From Aselliscus stoliczkanus (lineage: Eukaryota > Chordata > Mammalia > Chiroptera > Hipposideridae), in contig CM066731.1 of the NCBI GenBank assembly GCA_033961575.1, positions 85,581,501 to 85,645,500 on the forward strand: a stretch of 64,000 nt of DNA. The letters run 5' to 3'. The position numbers were made by a program, and so were the translations under genes. Positions 21,934 to 32,779 of the stretch are shown one piece after another (the stretch's first letter is position 1; every line of letters begins with the position of its first letter). The notes beneath the pieces are model-generated. The model saw only the letters and a program-made list of their open reading frames with translations. It searched no databases and was not told where the DNA came from.

Positions 21934-23669
21934 AAATGAGATCATATCAAAATTGCTAAGTGTGGAACCTGGCATGTGCTTGGTACAATGTTTCTACCAC
22001 ATGGGTTCCCCAATGATCCCAATGGAAGCAAGGATTCCTGGAGGAGAGGAAATTTCATTCATGAAAGCCATATTGTTTTTAAGGAGGCAGAAATGATTTG
22101 GTGTTTTTAGTAATTTCACTTGATTTTGGAGAAGGATATGAAAACAATTGTGAGATCATATGTCAGTATTAAGAATACTTTCTGGTAGTCATTCTTTCAT
22201 AACTTTTTATTAGACTACCATTAAATATAGAATTTAAAATATTCTGTCAGTAAAACATTATTAGGTGCTAAAAAGCACTAACAAAGGAAGATATGGCAGC
22301 TTCTCAAAAAGTCTAACTTAGGATGGATTCTAATCTTTCTTGGATAATTTAAGAGGCATCTTGTGTAAGCATAAGGAAATGAAGCAGATGACCTCTCAAT
22401 GTCCTTTCTATATAAGAAATTATATGATAATGTATTCTAGTAAGTCCCTGTAGTTAACAAAATAGGAAAGGACCTCTTGCTGAACTCTGAGTTACATAAA
22501 TTATTTAAATTATTTTTTTCTGTAGAATTAAGGATAATTTTACTTTAACATTAAATTGGGTATGAAATTGGCTCTAAGTTTCTTTAAAGCAAAAAGGTTA
22601 TCCATGTTTTTTTTCCGATTTCACAAGTAATACATATTTGTTTTAGGAAAATTCAAAACCATAAAAATTTCAAAGGAAGAAAAAATTCAATTACCTATAA
22701 TTTCATCACCTAGCTATGTTTCTGTTTAATAATTTGCCACCTATTCAATATCTATCATATTTAATACATGAAATCACTGCAAGCAACATTCAGTTTATAT
22801 CCTTCTCCAGATTCAGCTCACTCTCCAAAGACCCCACCTGAGTCTCCACTCCTTTAAATATCATTCACTCTTTTCCTTCTCATCACATCTGCTCTCACCT
22901 GTCATCACAAATCAGTTTTTTGGGTCATTTTACAATTCCATTCACCACATCTACAGTGAATAGTAGGGTTGAAAAAGGACAGCATCAATTGCTTTTTATT
23001 TATCAAACTACTTTCTCCTCCCACAAAGCTTTGTGTACCATTACATGCCTTTCATTGAAAAGTGTCCACAAATACATTCAAGGAATAAAATGGAAGAAAC
23101 AACTCAAGGAAACCACTTATCTGTCTGGTACATAGACATTAAGGTTTCAGATAGCCCTTTAGAGATAACAAACAACAAAATAAAGAAAGAAAATCTCCTG
23201 TATAGAATTCAGTGAAAAAATAATGCACTCTATTGTATTACATTAGTGACAGAAAAAAAAAATCTCTCAAGGACTTAATTCTGAAGCAAACAGATTTTTA
23301 AAATCTACATTAGCTGTAATTCATTCAATAAGGAAATTAAAGACTGTTGAAATCAGTAAGGTTTTAATTTTAGGCAAGGTAGATCCAATACGTGCCAATA
23401 ATGATTAGAATAAATAGAATATAAGAAAGTACAATAATGTCCCCATTAGGATTTTATCCTATGATTAACAAAAATAAACTCTGTTAAAGAGGAGACACTT
23501 AACCACAGCACCTGAATGAGGTCAGATAGGATTTCAGGGAGTAACCTTTGTTCCACGGTGATCTTTGTTTTCAGCCAAATTACACACATTCTTTCCTTCT
23601 TTCCATTATTCAGCATCTTTGGGAGTAATCCTTAAGAACCTTGCATCATGCTAAATGCTCTCCATGATG
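21934..23669. other. Intergenic DNA, nothing firmly recognised
   Basis: A weakly repeat-like AT-rich stretch lies at about 22590-22740 (possibly ancient LINE). No coding frame with a recognisable domain. Confidence 0.4.
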
Positions 23670-23805
23670 GTGAAAACTTTACATACAACATCTCACTTAA
23701 TCCTTTTATAAACATGAGATAAGCGCTATTATTATATAGGTTTTACAGTTGAGGAAACAGATTCCCAGAGATTGTCATTTGCTTATGTCACACTGCTAGT
23801 GATTA
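23670..23805 (+). mobile_element. MIR SINE remnant
   Basis: Contains the conserved MIR core pattern: tctcacttaatcc, then ttttacagttgaggaaacag, then cccagagattgtcatttgcttatgtcacactgctag. Ancient and strongly mutated. Confidence 0.65.
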
Positions 23806-23828
23806 TCACTGAAGCAAACAAGATTTTA

Positions 23829-23957
23829 TTTTTTCTATATTTTTTATTATTATTATTTTTTGAGGGCAGTGTCACTGGCCCTCTTATGTGGGACCGAACC
23901 GGGGCCGCTGGCTTCCCAAGCCAGCGCGCTTAACCACCGCGCCACTCGGCCGGCCCT
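23829..23957 (-). mobile_element. Head-only short tRNA-SINE
   Basis: Only the tRNA-like head, the segment cacatgagg-gccagtgacactgccctc and a tail are present, about 130 bases in reverse orientation. A perfect 15-base duplication, gcaaacaagatttta, flanks it (23814-23828 and 23958-23972). The well-preserved head and the same boundary in the copy at 62826-62952 indicate a genuine short subfamily, not a truncation. Confidence 0.9.
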
Positions 23958-24085
23958 GCAAACAAGATTTTAAACAGACTCTGTCATAAAAGCCATAATT
24001 GATGTCTGAATAGAGAGCCTAAACTGATTCTCTTTAATAATATTTTATTATGGAAATAATATCTGTCACTAGTATATTATATACA

Positions 24086-24642
24086 TGAGGTCAGACAAGT
24101 AAGTTCACGAACTCATCCTAGAAAAAGTGGTACATACCTCATTGCTGAATATCACTATGGTCGCCTTTGAAGTACTCCCTTTGGGAAGTTAAGCCAGCAC
24201 CTAGTCCACCCTTCAAAGTGATTTTGGAACACTTTTTCTGGAATAACCATCAGAACTGTCATCGTATTACACTTGATGTCCTCAATGTCATCAAAATGTC
24301 TTCCTTTCAATGTTTCCTTTATCATCAGGTAAAGAAAGAAGTCATTGGGGGTCAGATCAGGTGAGTAAGGAGGGTGTTCCAATACAATTATTTGTTTTTT
24401 GGCTAAAAACTTCCTCACAAACAGTGCTGTGTGAGCTGTTGTGGTACAAGAGCCATGAATTGTTGGTGAAAAATTCAAGTGGTCTAACTTTTTCACGCAG
24501 CCTTTTCAGCACTTCCAAATAGTAAACTTAGTTAACATTTTGTCTAGTTGGTACAAATTCATAATGAATAATTCCTCTGATATTAAAAAAAAGGTTAACA
24601 ACATCGTTGCAATAAGCTTGTAAACTTAATTGTCAGACCTCG
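24086..24642 (-). mobile_element. Internally deleted mariner transposon, both ends present
   Basis: Terminal inverted repeats tgaggtcagacaagtaagtt and the reverse of aacttaattgtcagacctcg bound a 557-base element, far shorter than a full mariner of about 1.3 kb. On the minus strand it encodes only the catalytic part of the transposase. Around the first catalytic position the frame reads FFNIRGIIH, with Asn where Asp is expected. The second motif is degraded. The third region reads HPPYSPDLTPNDFFL (24155-24496). The N-terminal DNA-binding domain is absent. Non-functional. Confidence 0.88.
24155..24496 (-). pseudogene. Mariner transposase, C-terminal catalytic fragment
   Basis: 113-codon open remnant of a DDD-type (IS630/Tc1/mariner) transposase. 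The PYSPDLTPND motif holding the third catalytic aspartate is preserved. KETLKGRHFDDIEDIK follows, and the end is the C-terminal tail (NHFEGWTRCWLNFPKG). In this family the protein excises and inserts the element by cut and paste. Here the N-terminal half is missing and the first catalytic aspartate codon, just upstream, reads Asn. Confidence 0.85.
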
Positions 24643-25013
24643 TTTCTTTTTTCTTTTTCTTTTTTTTTTTTTATTTAACTTTTGGGAGTAATGAATACAT
24701 TCATATATTCATTATCTTGATTGAGCTGGCAGTTTTACATGCATACACCAAAACTTATTAAACTGTAAACCTTAAATATGTGCCACTTATTGTATTTCAG
24801 CTATACCTTAATCATGCTGTTAAAAATAAAGTGTGTTTTCTATATTAAGAGTAAGAGACCATACTTTGAAGGAGAAATAAAAAAGTCTCAACCAGGTTGA
24901 TATGAATAAGTTAAAGGAAACCATTTTTTGGAGTCTGAAGATACTGATGCCACACGAGAACCAATTCTAATAAATATAAAGATTCAATTAACATGTTGCT
25001 ATGATGATGTGAT
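24643..25013. other. Intergenic DNA, nothing recognised
   Basis: A T-rich tract at 24647-24673 and unassigned AT-rich sequence. Confidence 0.4.
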
Positions 25014-25055
<42 letters not shown>

Positions 25056-25081
25056 CAGCAGCAGCAGCAGCAGTAGTAGTA
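25014..25081. repeat. Compound (AGT)n(AGC)n(AGT)n microsatellite
   Basis: Twelve or so AGT units, about six AGC units and three further AGT units. It encodes a poly-serine frame (24928-25173) that I regard as spurious. Confidence 0.96.
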
Positions 25082-26019
25082 TGGGAACCTGGAAATGGGA
25101 GAGAAAAGAGAAAGAAAAATGTTATTTACCTTTTATTAAGTACCTGCTTATTTTGGACATTTTCATACTCTGAGGAAGATGAAGAAGGTATAGAGAAGGT
25201 AGCTAGAAATCTTAACTTTCATCCATATAACAAACTTACATTAATAACCTGATAATAAGTCAGGCTTTGTACTAGATACTGGGGACACAAGATGTACAGA
25301 TACAGTTCACATTTTTATGGAGCTCTGTTAGAGAGGTAATGCAGTATACTAAAGAACACGAAGGGAAGATACCAAGCTAATGGTAGAGTTAAGTTGGCTA
25401 GGGAAATTTCCTAAAGGAAATTCTTGAACAGTTATTAAGAAATATTCTGATTGAGAAGGTGGGAAAGTGCATCCCTAACAGTGAGCAGTCTGTGCTGAGG
25501 CATACATTTGGGAGTGCAACACATTTGGAGAATTTCAAGTGTTTCCGTGTGTCTTCAACATGGACAGGATGAGATGATCAAGGAGGAAATCAATAGGGAC
25601 AAGTATGATTGTAAGTGATTGGAAATAATTTTATATCTAATGTTAAGGCATTTGCATTTTGTTATTAATAATGAGACAGGGCATAAAATTTAAGACTAGC
25701 TTTAACTTATGTGATTCACTTCAGTGACTCCTGCATATTTTATTCTGTATCTACATGGTCTTTGAAATCCATGTAACAAAATGTGCAAGAAACATCTGTT
25801 TTAAGGAGTTAGAAAAGAGCAAAACTAGTTTGAAGACAGGAGGTGCTAACACCCTCCTGGTGTGAAAGCTGTAAGATTTTGTTTCAACATTTAAAATCAT
25901 GTGAAAATGTGAACCATTCTAAATGTATTTTGTATTGGAATCTCTTTTCTTATGGAAATTCATTGATTCAAATTTATTAGGATCTTAGAACCATGAAACC
26001 ATAGCACATCAGATCTGGA
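25082..26019. other. Intergenic DNA, possible ancient repeat
   Basis: About 25250-25750 has the cadence of an ancient mammalian interspersed repeat (tttgtactagatactggggacacaag, ttatggagctctgttagagagg, gtgagcagtctgtgctgagg). I cannot name the family. No gene seen. Confidence 0.35.
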
Positions 26020-26180
26020 GAAAAAGGTCTGAAATCATCTAGTTTAATTCCATTTATAGATAAGAAAACTTAGGATCAGAGAGAAGTGAATTCCCAATGT
26101 CACACAATCAGAAATTGACAGAATGACTGCAACATATAACTGCTATTTCTTAGTCCTGATCTACTTACTGTTTACTATGC
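26020..26180 (+). mobile_element. MIR SINE remnant
   Basis: The core ttatagataagaaaacttaggatcagagagaagtgaattcccaatgtcacacaatcag at 26055-26115 matches the MIR core pattern. Flanking parts are decayed. Confidence 0.65.
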
Positions 26181-26189
26181 TGCCTAGTG

Positions 26190-27755
26190 TTTTACATTTT
26201 CAGTACCCTTTATTGCTATTTAATGGAAAAGTATTACTAATGTCCATTTTAAAATTACCATCTGCAATTGTCAGTATATAAAAATCACATGAAACTGTTT
26301 TAAAACCTTAAAGCAAGACTGTTTGACAAGAATATATGGTAACTTTATGGTTCTTTGTCACAGTGCAACAAAACTTACACTTAAATATTTTTCAAATTGG
26401 TGGCAAGTTGAAGAATTCATGAAATACCCATGTTGCTGGCTCAAGATGACAGAAAACTCACCTTATTTTCCTCCCAAAAGTCTAGTAAAGTGATAGTAAA
26501 GGAATAACGAAAATAATAATAGCAATGTTTAGAAAAGGAGTTTTGGGGTACATCAGGAGGCAGCTGACTAATAATATCGACAAACTTCTGGAAATAGAAA
26601 TCATATGGGATCATATTGATAGACAACCCAGAAGAAAGAAACTATAGCTAAAAATATACACTAAAAATAATGCAGATGCAGTGGGACAGGCCCACTCTCC
26701 TTCCACCCAACAAAGCCTCAGTTTTTGAGTTCAAAGATAGCAAATATAAGCTGTCTGTCAGATGGCAATGAAAATAATATGTAATTTGCAGAATCCCCTG
26801 ATAGTTAATCCCTCCAAATTACCCCCACCTCATCATACTCTAAAAATGTAGAGTGACAAGAAATAGTGGCATTCAGCTACAGAAAAATTCTGGAAAAGTA
26901 CTATTTACAAAAGTTTGCTTATTTGCTCAGAGGTATCAAAGACCATAGAGTGGGTTGGAGAAACTCAGAACATGACATTGCTTATTTAAGTATTAAGAAG
27001 TTAGACTTTTATGCTTAATTGCTTTCCACCAACCAAAACAAGAATACATCTGGTTAGTGATATGTCCTGCCTATTTAGACAGAGCTCACAATTCATTCCC
27101 CAATTCTAGGAAAAGAGAGGGCTGTTGTATAAAGAGGTATACATAGCAAGAAAGTAAACTCATACTAGCTCTAATAATTACCAATCTAATCTATCAATTT
27201 ATCATTTAAAAGAGACAAGAATTAAAACCAGTTGCACAGAAAAAACGACTAAGATTAACAAATAAATGGCTAGCTCTATCAGTCAGGTTAGGATAGGTTA
27301 TACTGCAATAAAATAAAACACCAAAATATCAAATGACAATACTGCCATCTTAAATATGTGTGGTTTTTTTTCGTGTGTGGAAAAGAGTTAGTACACCAAC
27401 AAGTAATTACTCAAACTAGAAGTGACACACTGTTTGCACTCAAATTACACAGACTAGTGCTAAATACATGGCCCAACTTACAAAGAGGAATGGAAGTATG
27501 TAGAGTTTCAAGCATATTGATATAGATTCATTAAATAAAATAGTTCTAGCAAATGCCTAAGGGGAGGAGAACTTGAGTTATTTGATGAGCAACACTAATG
27601 ACTATGGAAGAAATGAAAGCTTCAGAAAACAAAAGGAATTTAAAAATTCTAATTATTCTCTTCAGCAAGATTAGTTGTGATATGTGCATGAAACAATATC
27701 CAGGTGCTATGTAAAATGGGGGAATAAAATATTTTTAACTAAAACTTTTATTGTT
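26190..27755. other. Intergenic DNA, nothing recognised
   Basis: No coding frame or repeat that I can support. A short segment near 27280-27340 looks repeat-derived but I cannot assign it. Confidence 0.4.
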
Positions 27756-27834
27756 AAAATTATATAGACGGATATAACAGATATAAAGAGTAGAAGATAA
27801 ATTTTCAAGATTGTTCAAGCAATCTTGTAAACAA

Positions 27835-27922
<88 letters not shown>
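27756..27922 (+). repeat. Local direct repeat, copy 1, with (GT)n(GA)n
   Basis: About 85 bases (aaaattatatagacggatat… to …aaacaatttgtgtg) followed by a GT run and a long GA run. The 85-base part is repeated without a visible difference at 28479. It includes a perfect hairpin: caagattg, loop ttcaag, caatcttg (27806-27827). Confidence 0.93.
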
Positions 27923-27926
<4 letters not shown>

Positions 27927-28478
27927 TTCAAATTATTTAGGAGCAAAAATGATTGATCTAGATGTTTCAACATTCATCCAATAGTAGATCCACAGAAAGA
28001 AAAATAAGAAGAGAAAGAAAGAACGAATAAATGAATGAACAAACTATATTAACTAATTAATGATTTTTAAAAATTTTAGGAGCTGAAGAAAGCTAGGAAT
28101 ATTCATAATGAAAGGGGTACATAAGATGAATAGTAAAACAATCATATCTGGACACATTCATGTAGAATTTGAGAATATTTGTGATAAAGAATGATCCTTT
28201 TAGAACTTTTTTGTTTGTTCATCTTTTTTGGTACTTTCCTACATACATTAATTATGTGTGTATTGAGCTTTTCATCTTCAACTATGGATGTTAGAAGGCA
28301 ATAAAATACTATGTTTAAAGTTTAAGGAAAACATTATTGAATTTATAATTTAATACCCTTGTAAACTATGAACCGCATCTAATAGCAAACGGAAATATTG
28401 TACAATATGAATGCACTCAAAATCCTGAATTACAAAAAATAAAATAAAGAAACATATTTTTTGAAGGGATATACCTTC

Positions 28479-28571
28479 AAAATTATATAGACGGATATAA
28501 CAGATATAAAGAGTAGAAGATAAATTTTCAAGATTGTTCAAGCAATCTTGTAAACAATTTGTGTGTGTGTC

Positions 28572-28608
<37 letters not shown>

Positions 28609-28624
28609 CAGAGAAAGAGAGAGA
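28479..28624 (+). repeat. Local direct repeat, copy 2, with (GT)n(GA)n
   Basis: Second copy 723 bases downstream of the first. The unique part is identical by eye, while the microsatellite part is shorter and interrupted (gtct, gagaca). Confidence 0.93.
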
Positions 28625-28946
28625 TAAAATAAAGACAAAACCATCTAAAAAATAAAAAGGCATGGGGCGAAATAAATAAGGATACTTAATCCATAATTTC
28701 AGTGTTAAAAATCTAAGGGTGAGAGTTGAATTATATAAACCCAGTATGAGTTAGCTCCGTGGAGACTTTCTTCAAGAAGAAAGTGAATTCTAGAATACAA
28801 ATTTTATGAGTGAGAAACTGGAAGTTCTTAATGATATAATAAAGCACTTATGTGGTTTTCCACAAAGGAAACAAGGCAATTTATAAAATTCAGGAAAGGT
28901 AAAAATAAAAGTTATAAAAAATCTATGCTTTAAATATAAAAACAAA

Positions 28947-29190
28947 TGTTGCGTCCCACATGACAAAGAGCAGTGAAACTCGGGAAGGGTGGCAAAAGGT
29001 TGATAAAAGACAGGGGGAAAGATTATAGTGCAATCGGGGCCAAGGGACTGAGGCCCTGAATTGGGCCGAGGCATAGCTTTTATTGGAAAACATCAAAGGA
29101 AGAGATATTTACTTTCTCCAAGGTCTGTGATTTACATGCCTGCTGGCTATCTCCCCGAAACTTCCCATTGCATTCCAGCACATACTGTGC

Positions 29191-29247
<57 letters not shown>

Positions 29248-29480
29248 CTTTAACCCCAGGGGATGGTGCCAAGGTAATAATACCATCTGAGAAGGGAGAT
29301 GGCCTGATATCATTCTACTAGGCCCCAGGGTTCAGGGACACACCCTTAAGGAAGCTTTACTGATATCATTCCACAGGGTACTGGTTTTCTGAGACACTTC
29401 CTTATGGTGTCATTTTTGACACAGGGCGCAGCGGTTGGGGAGGGGGAGGGAGCAAACGAGTTGGCAGTTGTAAGGCAACA
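28947..29480 (-). repeat. 3' LTR of the endogenous retrovirus
   Basis: 534 bases, TG at 28947 and CA at 29480 on the plus strand, read in reverse. It contains an AATAAA-type signal on the minus strand near 29079 and a 48-base (CA)n run at 29193-29240. It lacks a 15-base piece that the other LTR carries near 35853-35867. Confidence 0.92.
29193..29240. repeat. (CA)n inside 3' LTR
   Basis: 24 CA units at the same place as the run in the 5' LTR (36010-36053), so a CA run was present before integration. Confidence 0.95.
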
Positions 29481-30540
29481 TCTCCCTTTCTCTGTTTTTG
29501 CAGCAGGAGATACACAGACTTGGCAGTTTCTTCCTTTAAGGCCCGTTGGAGGGCTAGTTGTCCACATCTGAGGACTAAACAAAACAAAAGAATAATTAAT
29601 AGGAGTGCTATGGCACCAGCAAACCCTCCACTGAGGTTTCTCACCCAGGTGAGGGAATTTAAACCAGAGTCCATCCGTAGCTGCAGAAAGCACTTCCTTC
29701 CCAGGGAGAAGCTGTAAGTTGGCAGCAGACATCTGATCCACTTCTTGCTGCAGCTGTAGAATATCAACAGTAAGATTGGGAGCATGGCCCAGAAGATGGG
29801 CTTGTACCTCCAACCAAGGGATACATATATGATTATAAGAAAAAGGAGTTACACAGTAAGTAGAAATATTCTAATCATATTTTAAAGTAATCATAGTTCT
29901 GAGATTTTTCTATTTGGTCCGAGAAAAACAACAGTTGTCTCTAAATCAGCTAATCTAACACTAATTTCTTGATCAATTTTTACTTGTTGATTTCAGGACT
30001 TACTGGCATTTTCATGCCATTCCTGTACAAACTGAGTCGTCTGTATTGTTTGATGTAGAGCAACTCCAGAAATAGCAGCCACAGTAGTCATAGCTATAAT
30101 TCCCATGATTGCTGCAATTAAAAGTCCAGTAAATCTTTTAGTTCTATGTAAAATCTTATGAAGCAATTGTAAAATAATATGAACAGTTGAAGAGCCTTCC
30201 CATACTTGAGGGGCTTGGATGGGGAGCAATAGTCCTTGTCTTCCTCTTAAAATCATGATTTAGTCATGGGAGGCATCATAAATTGAAGAGTTAATGCATG
30301 TATATAGATGGCATTGAGGACACTTAACTAATTTTCCCATTTGATTCATAATTATAGTTCCTACAAAACAGACAAAAGTTTTAAGACATGCCTGTAAATA
30401 AACTGTTTCTGTTTTCTCAAATTGAAAATTATATTTTTATTACTATTTTTAGCATGGTTTTCTTTCCAAATTTTATTTGGTCCAATGCTGAAGGCTATTT
30501 TCCATAAAATTTTTTGAAATGGGTCTCTAATGGGCTTAAT
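29402..30540 (-). pseudogene. env: Retroviral env, surface C-terminus and transmembrane subunit, broken
   Basis: Env mediates receptor binding and membrane fusion in the parent virus. Here only fragments remain. The piece at 29993-30256 holds a basic cleavage-like site (RTKR) followed by a hydrophobic fusion-peptide-like stretch (about residues 42-66). The piece at 29402-29785 holds a hydrophobic membrane anchor (about residues 54-75) and a cytoplasmic tail that runs into the LTR, as in betaretroviruses. The region 30300-30540 upstream matches the end of the surface subunit. Stops and frameshifts separate the pieces, and the rest of the surface subunit lies beyond the SINE and LTR insertions at 32224-32760. 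It cannot encode a functional protein. Confidence 0.85.
29481..29499 (-). other. Polypurine tract
   Basis: Minus strand reads AAAAACAGAGAAAGGGAGA directly before the 3' LTR TG. This is the plus-strand DNA primer site in retroviruses. Confidence 0.85.
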
Positions 30541-30544
30541 CATT

Positions 30545-31434
30545 TTTTTTTTTTTAAAGATTTTATTGGGGAGGGCCGGCCGAGTGGCGCATTGGTTAAG
30601 CACTGGTTTTAGGATGCCAGCGGCCCCGGTTCGGATCCCACATGAGGGCCAGTGACACTGCCCTCTACAGCTGACAACAGCTCCACCTGGAGCTGGGCTG
30701 TGCAAGCCCCGGTGATGGTGTGGGCTGCAGCCCCTGCTGCAGTGGGCTGCCATAGGCTCCAGTGAGTGGCCCGCAGCCAGCGTGAGTGGCTGGCAGCCAA
30801 GCGTGAGCTGCCAATAGCCGCGATGAGCGACATCCAGAGGCCAGCGACCGATCTGCCTCATCCGGGAAGAGCAATGACGATACCAACCGTGAAGCAACAT
30901 CCTCCGCAATTAAAACTGAAGAACAAGAAGACGGCAACTTGTCTGTTCCCCTTCCCCGATTCCCCAACGCTGTTCCCCTCCACCAATTCCCCAATAAAAT
31001 CTTTAAAAAAAAAAAAAAAAAAAAAGATTTTATTGGGGAATCAGGGAAGGGGAACAGACAAGTTGCTGTCCTTTTGTTCTTCAGTCTAGTTCTGGAGGAC
31101 TTTGCTTCACTCTTATTATTGCACTCTTCCTAGGTAAGGCAAATCGGTCACCGGCCTCTGGACGGCCACTCACTGCAGCTCTTGGCAGTTCACACTGGCT
31201 GCCGGCTTTTCACTCTGGCTGCCGGCCTATGACAACCCACTGCAGCAGAGGCTGCAGCCCACACTGTCGCCGGAGACTCACAGCAGCCTAGCTCTACATG
31301 GAGCTGTTGTTGTTCACCACCTTAGCTCTAGAGGGCAGTGTCACTGGCCTCATATATGGGATCCGAACCAGGGCCCAATGCTCAGAGCTGGCATCCCAAG
31401 CCAGCTCCTAACCAATGCGCCACTCTGCCAGCCC
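30545..31434 (-). mobile_element. tRNA-SINE inserted in provirus, itself split by a SINE
   Basis: Reverse-oriented long SINE whose tail and first bases are at 30545-30572 and whose body continues from 31040 to the head at 31434 (gccactctgccagccc). A 14-base duplication, tgggcttaatcatt, flanks it (30531-30544 and 31435-31448). A plus-strand SINE is inserted into its 3' end. Confidence 0.92.
30573..31022 (+). mobile_element. tRNA-SINE nested in opposite orientation inside a SINE
   Basis: Complete long SINE from gggccggccgagtggcgc to ccaataaaatcttt plus A tail. A perfect 17-base duplication, aaagattttattgggga (30556-30572 and 31023-31039), lies in the 3' end of the host SINE. It is very similar to 2805-3280 and appears young. 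Together with the rest of the host copy it makes a large head-to-head inverted repeat. Confidence 0.94.
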
Positions 31435-31450
31435 TGGGCTTAATCATTCT

Positions 31451-32155
31451 TGCGGGGGACCAGCCTCCGTTGACCAGAGTTTCCCTCAGGTGGAGACGGC
31501 GTTGGCAGGGGAGGAAAATAAAGAAGGGAGACAGTGGAGACACCGGGGGAGTTAAAGAGAAATAGAAAAATGTGTCACACTTTATTGCAATAACATGTCC
31601 ATTTTATAGGGACTTTTGACCATTATCCAATCACAAGTTTAAGTTCCACATAGTTTTGATGTATTTTTCTCTTAAAACTTTTAGTCCTTATAATTGTTCT
31701 CCCCACGGCACACTGTGACCTTTTCTACGGTTAAGGATAATCTCATCTATGATAATCTCTTTATGACCCAGACTCAGTTTCTACATATCACCTGAAGAAT
31801 GGTTACCATGACTACCTTGACTATCTAGTCTCGGATTCCAGCAGTGAGACTCACAGGGCATATATTTGAGCTAAAGCTTCAGTGTCTGTTGCTACAACAA
31901 TGTACAAGGCAAAGAATCCAATTAAGGCTATAGATAGCTCATGGTCAGCAAGTTGCTCCTTATGGAAACTCTCATGGCCTGGAGACTTTTAGTCTCCAAG
32001 GAGACTTCACTCTGGTTATCTTAGGCAAACGAGCTTAACGGATTGATGTTATTATCAGTTACTCACAGCCAGGCTTTTTGGCTTATGTGGCCAGGGGTCT
32101 GGGCCTGTTTCCAAGGGGCTTGAGTCCCCTATTTCTTAGTCCTGGGGTCCCCACA
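31451..32155 (-). mobile_element. Solo LTR of another endogenous retrovirus family
   Basis: The ends are imperfect inverted repeats: tgcgggggacc on the left and ggtccccaca on the right. On the minus strand there is a TATA-like ctataaaatgg and, shortly after, gcaataaagtg as a polyadenylation signal (about 31580-31610), then a C/T-rich stretch. The sequence is unlike the provirus LTRs. I see no 6-base target duplication (cattct versus gaacta), so either it is mutated or the copy is rearranged. It separates the env surface region from the rest. Confidence 0.75.
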
Positions 32156-32223
32156 GAACTACTGCCTGGCTTAGGTTGTCTCCCCTCTTTTCTAGGAGAT
32201 CTTACCTGTCGTTGACTGCATAG

Positions 32224-32760
32224 TTATCTCATTGGGGTACCACAAGAACTTGCCATAAATACAATGAAAGTAATGTCTCCCATAGGATCTGATGTAGAGA
32301 AAAGGCACATGGGTTCACAGGCATGGAGACTATACCGACCATGAAACCTTGTCATATATTGGGGTGCTGACGGCTCCCAGCACATTCTTAATTGAAGAGG
32401 AGCAAGGGCTCCGTCCATCCAGGTTATACAGGAATAGGATTGAACATCAATAAATTGAGAGAACTTTGAGTGTGTACCCACCACCTTAGAAGTTGATAAT
32501 TGGAGCAATTAAATTGAGTGCTGTTATGGACTGCAGCCCCATGGGGGTCCCAGTTTATTACTATTCCATAGGAATCATTAAATAACACCTGATCCATGCT
32601 CCCTCGACACTCTTCCGAATGAATATGGGACTGTCCATCAATCCAGTTACTTTGATGCGTACACGGAGGAATAGGGAGAGGGAAGCTTTGAGTGCTTGCC
32701 TCCTGTACTTCAAATCCCTTTCCAGAAATCATAAACATAGCTCTAAAGGTATCATTTCCT
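32224..32760 (-). pseudogene. env: Retroviral env surface-subunit fragment
   Basis: Two overlapping broken frames (32424-32738 and 32224-32508) lie between integrase and the inserted LTR, where the env surface subunit belongs in class II proviruses. Cysteine and tryptophan residues are scattered through them. The assignment rests on position plus general resemblance to betaretroviral env. Frameshifts near 32424-32508 and loss of the start prevent expression. Confidence 0.65.
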
Positions 32761-32779
32761 TTTTCCCTGGGAACTGCCT

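Noticed and set aside
24928..25173. Poly-serine protein
   Set aside because: Translation of a triplet microsatellite.
32135..32230. Splice-donor-like acaggtaagat (minus strand) near the solo LTR
   Set aside because: Matches the donor consensus, but no acceptor or exon can be paired with it, and it lies in decayed env sequence.
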